64,000 nucleotides of DNA, from positions 372,001-436,000 of the forward strand of contig NC_019791.1 in assembly GCF_000317795.1 (NCBI RefSeq), read 5' to 3'. Positions within the stretch are counted from its first letter, which is position 1, and every line of letters starts with the position of its first letter. Both the position numbers and the translations under genes were made by a program. Of this stretch, positions 18,739-26,172 are shown one piece after another. Origin of the DNA: Caldisphaera lagunensis DSM 15908. GTDB taxonomy: Archaea; Thermoproteota; Thermoprotei_A; Sulfolobales; Acidilobaceae. The notes under the pieces are model-generated. The model did not search any database. It saw only the letters and a program-made list of their open reading frames with translations, and was not told where the DNA came from.

Positions 18739-19101
18739 ATGAGTATGGATAATGAATATATAAAAATCGAATCAAACAAGGCTACAATTTACGGAATAGG
18801 TAAACCGAAGATTATAGAAGTGCCGGAAGAAATTATACCTTGGTTAACTAGAAGCAAAATATTAAATAGAATATTATATATATTAATTAATCATGAAAGT
18901 TTTAAGAAAAGACTATCTAATCCTATGTCATTAAGAAGCCTCCTTGTTTATCTCTATGCTAAAAAGAAGAATATTCCTACCTATATAATGGCAAAGAGGG
19001 TTAATATAGCGCCAGAACAATTGTATAGAATAGAAAGAGGGTTAAAGAAGGACAATTTGTACAATGTAATTATGATTCAAATTGATTTAGATTCTTCATA
19101 G
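18739..19101 (+). CDS. Small protein with possible HTH, unknown function
   Basis: A 120-aa hydrophilic, basic protein. An N-terminal strand-rich part (YIKIESNKATIYGIGKPKIIEVP) is followed by helices. The segment IPTYIMAKRVNIAPEQLYRIERGLK looks like a helix-turn-helix of the XRE/Cro type, so it may be a DNA-binding protein. It stands alone between divergent aIF2-alpha and a RibD-type gene. No family name could be given. Confidence 0.55.
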   Translation: MSMDNEYIKIESNKATIYGIGKPKIIEVPEEIIPWLTRSKILNRILYILINHESFKKRLSNPMSLRSLLVYLYAKKKNIPTYIMAKRVNIAPEQLYRIERGLKKDNLYNVIMIQIDLDSS

Positions 19102-19219
19102 TACAATGTAAAAGAAATAATCAAATTTAATAAGGTAGAGAACTTATAGTTAATTTAATTAAAATTTTTATAAAAGACAAATTTATATCTCCTTAAAACT
19201 ATAATAAATAGGTGAAAGT

Positions 19220-19876
19220 TTGAGGCCGTATGTTATAATATTCTCTACAATGACAGTTGATGGAAAAATAGCCAATAGTGATGGATACTCTAAATTAAGT
19301 TGTATCGATGATTTTAGATTACAACATTATCTGAGATCAAATAGCGATGGCGTTATGGTTGGAGCAAACACTGTTATTAATGACGATCCTAGCTTAACTG
19401 TAAGACTTGTAAAAGGAACATCTCCATATAAAATTATAGTAGATTCAAAATTGATCGTCCCCCTATCATCTAAAATTTTTCAAAATCCAGCTAAGAGCAT
19501 TATTATAACATCTAACAATTTAAATAAAGAAAGATACGAGAAGTTTGAAAAAATAGGCGTTAGAATTATAAAAGTTGATTTTAATGGTGTTTTAGATATG
19601 GTTACTGCATTAAAAAATCTTTATGATATTGGCATAAAAAGATTAATGGTTGAAGGAGGAGGTCATTTAAATTATTCCCTCCTCTATAATGGATTAGTAG
19701 ATGAGCTATGGGTAACAATATCACCATTTGCTTTTGGTGGAGGGACATCAATCTTTGAAAAAGGTATTTTAAAAGAAATAAAAGCAGAATTTTATATAAA
19801 AGAAATAAAAAATTTATGCCAAAACTGGGTTAATATAAAATATAGTATTTTATATCCAAAAAAACCTTTAATTTAA
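19220..19876 (+). CDS. RibD C-terminal-type reductase (riboflavin/deazaflavin pathway)
   Basis: A 218-aa dihydrofolate-reductase-fold protein matching archaeal 2,5-diamino-6-(ribosylamino)pyrimidinone 5'-phosphate reductase, the NADPH step after GTP opening in riboflavin and F420 synthesis. Visible motifs are the N-terminal STMTVDGKIA, DGVMVGANTVINDDPSLTVR, the nucleotide-binding MVEGGGHLNYSLL and DELWVTISPFAFGGG. There is no deaminase domain, as expected for the archaeal enzyme. The TTG start lies 4 nt after GGTGA. It ends 1 bp from the convergent Tes-like gene. Confidence 0.85.
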   Translation: MRPYVIIFSTMTVDGKIANSDGYSKLSCIDDFRLQHYLRSNSDGVMVGANTVINDDPSLTVRLVKGTSPYKIIVDSKLIVPLSSKIFQNPAKSIIITSNNLNKERYEKFEKIGVRIIKVDFNGVLDMVTALKNLYDIGIKRLMVEGGGHLNYSLLYNGLVDELWVTISPFAFGGGTSIFEKGILKEIKAEFYIKEIKNLCQNWVNIKYSILYPKKPLI

Positions 19877-19877
19877 T

Positions 19878-21665
19878 TTAATATATGATTCCTTTATAAG
19901 CATTAATGTATAATGGATCATTATTTATCCTAATAATATACTTTGATCTGTTGTATTTTTCTCCAGGGTTAAATGATTTCATCTCACTTGATTTAAGATC
20001 TAACTTCTTGTACTTCGCTTGAACATAATCTCTATACAATGATTCCATTACATTAAATGTACAGAATGGTACAACTCTTCCATCTGGCATCAGATAACTT
20101 ATGTTGCATCTTCTAACTCTCTCAACATCATAGTTATATAGATCCATGAAGTGCATCATTCCTATAAATAGCATATGATAATGGAGTTGACCTAATGCAT
20201 CATAATTCCTCTTTAAGAATATACTAGCTAATAGCTTGTTGAACTTTAGATCTTTGGGCATGTTCTTTTCTTCTACAAACTTTCTTAAATCTATTACTCC
20301 TTTTAATAGATGTAGTTTCTTAAATTTACTATCTAATATATCAATCCTTTTATCATCTAAATATTCTAAGAACCCATCTACATCAAAGAATGAGCCTATT
20401 GGAATAAACTTTGTAGGTATACCATTAGCATCTCTTTCTATGAAGACATAGTTTGCTGATCCACACATTGGATGGTTAGACATGCAGAATTGGTTTGAAT
20501 CTGTTGCTGCCTCTACAAATTTAGCGAATTTCGCTGCGACTGGAATTGGGTACCAAGTATCTCTTGATATTTGACCATCAGTTTGTTTCTCTATTTCTAA
20601 TATAGCATCAGCAATCGTTATTCTCATCTTATCCCTTTCACTCTTTTTAAGCTGACCAGATAGGCTTACCGGCTGGAAGTTCACTGCCCTTACTATGTCT
20701 ATATGCTTACCTGCAAATTTCAATATTTTACCTATTTCCTGATCATTATGACCTTTTATAAGAGTTGGGACCAAAACTACGCTCGTCATACCTGATTTCC
20801 TAAATACCTCAAAAATGTACGGTATTTCCCAATGGTTCTTGAAATTAACTTTTGGAGATACTCCATCAAAGCTTAAATAAACAGTGTTCACTCCGGCTTC
20901 TCTTAATGTTCTTGAATAATTTATAGCAGCTTCTGGGTCATTAAGATACATTTCAGCAAATTTAATACCTGCAGTGTTTAATTGAATATGCCTAACACCC
21001 TCTTCTCTTAGCATTTTAACAATTTCAGGAAGATCTTCTCTTAATGTAGGTTCCCCTCCTGTTATTTGTATTGCCATTGTTACTCCTTGTTTTTTCAATT
21101 GTTGTATTTGGAACCTAAGTAATTCTAAGCTTGGTTCATAGATATAACCTGCTTTCTCAGCATAGAAGAAACAATAATAACAGCTAAGATTACATCTATT
21201 TGTTACAACCAAATTAGCTAATGCAGTATGATTTTCGTGCATAGAACAGAAGCCACAATTATATGGACAAGGGGCACTAAGACTTACATATGCTTTTATC
21301 TTACCTGCTCCTTTTCCTGTCTCTTCAAACTTCATCATTTTTGTATAAAGGTTTGAATCTCCATAGTAAAGCTCTTCATATTCTCCATGTTCTGGACAGA
21401 CTTTTCTAAGATATACCTTACCATCTCTTTCAAAGACCCTTGCAGGAAGTAATCTTAAGCATACTGGGCATAAGCTTGTTGTATAATGTAAATGTTTTTC
21501 TTGATCATTAAGTTTAGGCATTGGACCTCCTATAGGGATTTTCTTATCAGCAATTTCCACATATGCCTTGTCTCCTTCTGTTATAAATCTCCCAGGAGCT
21601 GGTAAAGTTCTATTAATCTGGTTCTGAGCCACTTCCTGCTTTTTACTTACCTGAACTACTGCCAA
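19878..21665 (-). CDS. tes: Radical SAM enzyme, tetraether lipid synthase (Tes) type
   Basis: A 595-aa multi-cluster radical SAM protein of the MJ0619/Tes family, which joins archaeol phytanyl chains to form membrane-spanning GDGT lipids. An N-terminal zinc site (C66, C69, C90, H93) is followed by CPYNCGFC (C133, C137, C140) for an auxiliary cluster and by the SAM cluster CNLSCYYC (C158, C162, C165), then ITGGEPTLREDLPE. A C-terminal Cys-containing region (CNISYLMPDGRVVPFCTFN) fits the third cluster. The TTG start is led by a strong AGGAGGT. The product is inferred from family resemblance. Confidence 0.7.
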   Translation of the reverse strand: MAVVQVSKKQEVAQNQINRTLPAPGRFITEGDKAYVEIADKKIPIGGPMPKLNDQEKHLHYTTSLCPVCLRLLPARVFERDGKVYLRKVCPEHGEYEELYYGDSNLYTKMMKFEETGKGAGKIKAYVSLSAPCPYNCGFCSMHENHTALANLVVTNRCNLSCYYCFFYAEKAGYIYEPSLELLRFQIQQLKKQGVTMAIQITGGEPTLREDLPEIVKMLREEGVRHIQLNTAGIKFAEMYLNDPEAAINYSRTLREAGVNTVYLSFDGVSPKVNFKNHWEIPYIFEVFRKSGMTSVVLVPTLIKGHNDQEIGKILKFAGKHIDIVRAVNFQPVSLSGQLKKSERDKMRITIADAILEIEKQTDGQISRDTWYPIPVAAKFAKFVEAATDSNQFCMSNHPMCGSANYVFIERDANGIPTKFIPIGSFFDVDGFLEYLDDKRIDILDSKFKKLHLLKGVIDLRKFVEEKNMPKDLKFNKLLASIFLKRNYDALGQLHYHMLFIGMMHFMDLYNYDVERVRRCNISYLMPDGRVVPFCTFNVMESLYRDYVQAKYKKLDLKSSEMKSFNPGEKYNRSKYIIRINNDPLYINAYKGIIY

Positions 21666-21940
21666 TTTCTAAACCTCCTAAATACATTGCTTGTTATATA
21701 TATTAAATCTCCTCTTATATATGTCTGGATACTGTTTTTTAAGATTTACTTATTAATTTATTATTGTTTGAAATATTTTTTAAATATTTTCCTGAATTTC
21801 ATTATACATATATGTACTCTTATATACAAGTCTATACAAAATCAGAGATGTATTTTTATTATTAGCTATATATTTTAAAAAAGGATAAAAGCTTATAAAT
21901 CTAGGTGTAATCTATATCTATAAAGAGATTGGTGATAAAG

Positions 21941-22192
21941 ATGGTTAGAGATAGGGTTGTTATGGCAAAAGAATTGAAGGGCAAAAAAGATGTAAATGGA
22001 AAATCTTATGAATATGAATATTACACTTTACCTCTTAACATATATGTTAAAAAGCACATCATTGAAAAGTTTGGCAAAAACTTCGTAGTCGAAATTGATG
22101 AAAATACTGGAGTAATATGTATAAAACCAAAACCATTAGAAGATTTTATAGGGATAACTAAGTGCCCTTCACCATGGGCCTCTAATTTATAA
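21941..22192 (+). CDS. Small conserved-looking protein, unknown function
   Basis: From the ATG at 21941 (GGTGA 5 nt upstream) this is an 83-aa basic protein. The pattern YYTLPLNIYVKKHIIEKFG followed by VVEIDENTGVICIKPK suggests short beta strands around a helix, loosely like AbrB/SpoVT swapped-hairpin DNA-binding proteins, but without a clear signature. It stands alone behind its own promoter region. Function not assigned. Confidence 0.55.
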   Translation: MVRDRVVMAKELKGKKDVNGKSYEYEYYTLPLNIYVKKHIIEKFGKNFVVEIDENTGVICIKPKPLEDFIGITKCPSPWASNL

Positions 22193-22278
22193 TTGAAAAC
22201 AAATAACAATGTTTTTTAATTGCCCGAATTAGTAAGATATAAAATATTTTTATTGTATAGTAATTTTGGGTTAATGAA

Positions 22279-23334
22279 TTGAACAATGATAAGGTATCAA
22301 TAATTATACCAACATATAACGAAGCAGAAAATATAGGAAATCTAATAAGAAATATAGAGAGTGAATTAAGTAATCATGTTAATGATTATGAGATTGTGGT
22401 TGTTGATGATAATAGCCCAGATAAAACATATGAAATTGTAGACAAAATCAGTAAAAACGATAACCATGTAAAATTAATATTAAGGAAAGAAAAGAAAGGC
22501 CTATCTTCAGCTATATTTGATGGTATAAAAAAATCAAGTGGAAATATAATTGTTGTAATGGATGCAGATTATCAACACCCTCCAGAAAAAATACCTAAAT
22601 TGATAGAATCCTTAAAAAACTATGATGTTGCTGTTGCCTCTAGATATACAAAAGGAGGGAAAACTGAGGGTTTTTCATTTTATAGAAAAATAGTCAGCAA
22701 AGGAGCTACATTATTAGCCAAAATCTTAGTTCCAGAGGTTAATAAAACATCTGATCCAATGTCAGGATTCTTTGCATTTAGAAAAGATTCTGTTAACTTA
22801 AATAAGTTAAATGTTATTGGGTATAAAATTTTATTTGAAATATTATATAAAAATCCAAATTTAAAAGTTATTGATGTGCCCTATACTTTTAAAAAGAGGA
22901 GTAAAGGTAAAAGCAAGCTTGGAATAAAAGAAATATTTGAATTCTTAATTCATGTAATAATAAATTCTAGAGTAATCAAGTTTGGAATTATTGGTGCTTT
23001 GGGAACGATTGTAAATTTAGGAATAATGTATTTATTAATTAGCAAGGGACTCTTTTATGATTATGCAAGTGCAATAGCAATAGAAACAAGCATATTGTTC
23101 AATTTTACCCTTAATGATAAATGGACATTTAAGGATAAAAAAGGAAGGCCTTTACTATCAAGAATTTTAAGATATAATTTGATAGTAGGTCCCAGTGGGG
23201 TAACAATATTTTTTGTAATGGAATTACTAACAAAACTATTAAAAATATATCCTTTAATGGGTCAATTCATAGGTATAATATTTGGATTCGTAGTAAACTT
23301 CCTTTTATCATATAGCAAAGTATGGAATGTTTAA
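22279..23334 (+). CDS. Family 2 glycosyltransferase with GtrA-like membrane domain
   Basis: A dolichol-phosphate mannose synthase-like enzyme. The N-terminal GT-A domain (about 1-225) has IIIPTYNEAENI, VVVDDNSPDKT and the metal motif MDADYQHPPEK. The C-terminal ~115 residues (FGIIGALGTIVNLGIMYLLI onward) contain four hydrophobic helices of the GtrA family, which flip or anchor polyprenyl-phosphate sugars. The fusion is common in archaea and supplies sugars for N-glycosylation at the membrane. The start is TTG 22279. The sugar specificity is not evident. Confidence 0.85.
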   Translation: MNNDKVSIIIPTYNEAENIGNLIRNIESELSNHVNDYEIVVVDDNSPDKTYEIVDKISKNDNHVKLILRKEKKGLSSAIFDGIKKSSGNIIVVMDADYQHPPEKIPKLIESLKNYDVAVASRYTKGGKTEGFSFYRKIVSKGATLLAKILVPEVNKTSDPMSGFFAFRKDSVNLNKLNVIGYKILFEILYKNPNLKVIDVPYTFKKRSKGKSKLGIKEIFEFLIHVIINSRVIKFGIIGALGTIVNLGIMYLLISKGLFYDYASAIAIETSILFNFTLNDKWTFKDKKGRPLLSRILRYNLIVGPSGVTIFFVMELLTKLLKIYPLMGQFIGIIFGFVVNFLLSYSKVWNV

Positions 23335-23413
23335 TTTTAAATTAATCATTTTAATTAGGTATAACAAATTCTAATTATTAAAGAAGATACTAAACATATT
23401 TGAAAGATTAATC

Positions 23414-24703
23414 TTAAAATATTAAAATTATATAAACTATATAAACAATGAGATTAATTAGTGTAATTGGAATTCCTATTTTCATGAAGTCCTTATAAGT
23501 AATTGTAATTCCATATTTTGACTCCAAATTATCTATAATTATAATGTTTGATGCTGCACCCAAAATCGTTAGGTTGCCTGCAATGGTTGTAGCCATAGCC
23601 AATGTAATCCAACTTATAACATTAGCATATGTATAACCAAGGTTATTCATATATACAATGAATAAGTTAGTGAAAGGAACATTACTTATTAATTGACTAA
23701 AAATTAAAGAAGAAGCAGAAATCCGCAAAATATTGTTAACCCCTCTCATATAATGAGGTAATAATAAATGCAAAGGCTCATACAATATGCCAGAATTCCA
23801 TATACCTTGTGTTGCTATAAACATAGTTATGAAAAATATTATTGTTCCCCAATTTACTTTAGAAAGGGTTTGTCTAGGGTCAGATACAAATATATAAATG
23901 AATGCAGCTATCGTGAATGGAATTAATCCTATCGATGTTACATGAGGTAGCTTGTATAACTCTAAGAAATCATTTACTAAGAGAGAAATTATTATAATAA
24001 TTATAGCAATTAATGATATATATGCATCTCTCTTGTTTTTAATATATTCTTGAGGAACCCCCATAAAAAATTCTTTTTTAAGTTCTTTTATTTTATAATA
24101 CTTAATAATAAAATATGTTGTTAAAAATAAATTAATTATTGTAGGAATAGCTAAATATTTCAAAAATGTTAGTAGGGGTGCATTTATATTGGTTTCTGTT
24201 GCAATAAGCATGTTTTGAGGATTACCTAACGGAGTCATTACAGAGCCTATTGTTATTGAAAATGCAACTAATATAATTAATGGTTCGAAGGGAAGTTCTA
24301 AAGACTTTGCTATTATTACAGATAATGAAGTGCCTACTATTGCTACTGCGTCATTAACCATAATACTTGATAATAACCCAAAAAATAACGCTAAAAGATA
24401 AAGTAACAATATTCTACTTTTAAAAGAAGATACCAAATATGCTGCCAAATAATCCAATAAACCAGATGTTTCTGCAATACTAATAATGCTGAACATACTT
24501 ATTAGAAACAAAATAACGTTCCAATCTATAATATTACTTACATTATATATTGGAACTAACCCAAATAATATTGTTATAGAAGCAGCTAAAGACATTATAG
24601 ACCATGAAGGAATTTTGGTAAACTTAGCTCTCATTATTAGGCCTATAATTATAATTAAAAGAATGATCCCACCAAAAAATTCTTTAACATTCATCAATTC
24701 CAT
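23414..24703 (-). CDS. ArsB/NhaD-superfamily ion transporter
   Basis: A 429-aa polytopic membrane protein with roughly 11-12 hydrophobic segments from residue 8 to the C-terminus. The ion-transporter (IT) pattern is seen in two repeats: LSSIMVNDAVAIVGTSL with TPLGNPQNMLIATETN, and QLISNVPFTNLFIVYM with ILGAASNIIIIDNLE. N-D and N-P motifs in broken helices at these places are typical of ArsB, NhaD and SLC13-like carriers. Substrate (arsenite, Na+/H+ or dicarboxylate) is not predictable. No regulator or ArsA neighbour is present. Confidence 0.75.
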   Translation of the reverse strand: MELMNVKEFFGGIILLIIIIGLIMRAKFTKIPSWSIMSLAASITILFGLVPIYNVSNIIDWNVILFLISMFSIISIAETSGLLDYLAAYLVSSFKSRILLLYLLALFFGLLSSIMVNDAVAIVGTSLSVIIAKSLELPFEPLIILVAFSITIGSVMTPLGNPQNMLIATETNINAPLLTFLKYLAIPTIINLFLTTYFIIKYYKIKELKKEFFMGVPQEYIKNKRDAYISLIAIIIIIISLLVNDFLELYKLPHVTSIGLIPFTIAAFIYIFVSDPRQTLSKVNWGTIIFFITMFIATQGIWNSGILYEPLHLLLPHYMRGVNNILRISASSLIFSQLISNVPFTNLFIVYMNNLGYTYANVISWITLAMATTIAGNLTILGAASNIIIIDNLESKYGITITYKDFMKIGIPITLINLIVYIVYIILIF

Positions 24704-24760
24704 TTCCCTTAGGATATTTTCTTAATTAGTATTAAAAGCATTACTGCATTTTAGCATCTT

Positions 24761-25981
24761 TTATTCAAAACTTAAAAGATCAGACTCAATAACGTCACAA
24801 TTATTTTCTAAAATGCTTGAAACACTTGGATTACTTTTATTACCGTTTATAAATTCTTTTATGTATAAATTTTGATCCATCGAAATAAGACATTCTATAA
24901 CATTACTGGTAATACGATAACATTTTATTTCTCTACCAATTCCCTTTAAGTTTTTCCTATTTACTTTTTGCTGAATATTTATATTATTTATGTTATTTAA
25001 TTTTTCAATATATTCATCTTTTATCTTATTTTCACATAAAATTAATACTCTATATATTTTGATATAATTTCTATTTGATAGACTATTAAGTTGGCCTCTT
25101 TTCCTTTCAATTTTATCAATATTTATTATAGATGAATGTCCTTCAATCAAATTAATATTAATATCTTCTTTTTTACTTCCTTTTACTTCAAGAATAATGG
25201 AGGAACCTTTTCCTAAGGTTCTGAATTCAGATTCATCTCTCTCAGGTACATGAACCACAACTCCTCCCGCATTAAAAGCTTTGCTGATATCATTTAGTAC
25301 ACTATTTTTACTTTTTGGTCCAATTATGCTAATTCCTCTTTTAAATTTCTTATATCTACCATATATCAATAACGATACAATTTGTTCTCTAATCTCTAAA
25401 TTTGGAAATGAAACTTCATATATTACTTCAGGGGAATTAAAATCAGCCCTATGTTCTGGATCTAGTTGTTGAATTCTTTTTCCTATTTCTCTCTTCAATT
25501 CATTTTTTATAGATTCTCCATATGATAATTTAAAAGTAGATTTTAATTTTTCTTCTTTTGATATAATATCCTCATCAACCTTCACCCCTATTAAAAATTT
25601 CTTAATCTTATCATTTTTCATTTTATTTGAAATCTCTATTGCAGTATCATAAATGTACTTATCTAAAGTATCTTTACACAAATAACACTTCTTATATGAA
25701 GGTTCATTTCCAAACAAATTTTTATAAAAATTATAAGATATTGAGCCCATATTAATTAATAAATCATTAATTTTCTCTTTCTCTAAATTTTCATATTTAA
25801 TTTTTTTATGTATATGCATTAGCAAAACCATTTTTATTGATTTTCCTCTATCAACATTTGAGTATCCTATACCAAGCTTTGCGAATTGCCTTCCTAGGCA
25901 CCTATCGCATAATGGAAAATTTTTTAGTATATTCATCGCTGGATTTATTATTTCATCGTTTATTTGACTATCATCTTCCAT
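24761..25981 (-). CDS. pus10: tRNA pseudouridine synthase Pus10
   Basis: Archaeal Pus10 makes pseudouridine 54 and/or 55 in the tRNA T-loop. The N-terminal zinc/THUMP part has C25, C28 (CDRCLGRQF) and C99, C102 (CYLC). The catalytic domain runs about 170-400. 406 aa is normal. The expected catalytic block (family pattern RED-x-D-x-R-x-LG-x-GRPF) appears as RDESEFRTLGKGSSI at 248-262, so the usual Asp position looks like Glu250 and GRPF is altered. It may have changed activity, or I may have misaligned a variable loop. Divergent from the Lhr helicase gene. Confidence 0.85.
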   Translation of the reverse strand: MEDDSQINDEIINPAMNILKNFPLCDRCLGRQFAKLGIGYSNVDRGKSIKMVLLMHIHKKIKYENLEKEKINDLLINMGSISYNFYKNLFGNEPSYKKCYLCKDTLDKYIYDTAIEISNKMKNDKIKKFLIGVKVDEDIISKEEKLKSTFKLSYGESIKNELKREIGKRIQQLDPEHRADFNSPEVIYEVSFPNLEIREQIVSLLIYGRYKKFKRGISIIGPKSKNSVLNDISKAFNAGGVVVHVPERDESEFRTLGKGSSIILEVKGSKKEDININLIEGHSSIINIDKIERKRGQLNSLSNRNYIKIYRVLILCENKIKDEYIEKLNNINNINIQQKVNRKNLKGIGREIKCYRITSNVIECLISMDQNLYIKEFINGNKSNPSVSSILENNCDVIESDLLSFE

Positions 25982-26097
25982 AGATTATTTCACCATTAAG
26001 CATTAAACCTAGCTTATAATGACCTAGTAAGCTATTATAGCTTTATAAAAATTCTATTTTAAACATAATGAATCTATACCTTGAGAAATAAAAACGG

Positions 26098-26126
26098 AGA
26101 GTTAATAAGAACTGACTGCTAACTCT
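26098..26126 (+). promoter_or_regulatory. Hairpin followed by T-run in the pus10-lhr gap
   Basis: AGAGTTA at 26098-26104 is perfectly complementary to TAACTCT at 26120-26126 with a 15-nt loop, followed by TTTT. It lies 46 bp before the Lhr start, where no upstream plus-strand gene needs a terminator. It could be a leader hairpin or a small RNA 3' end. Function unknown. Confidence 0.3.
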
Positions 26127-26172
26127 TTTTAGGTTAACCAGATGTGGCTAGCTGTAGAATGGTAGATGCAAA

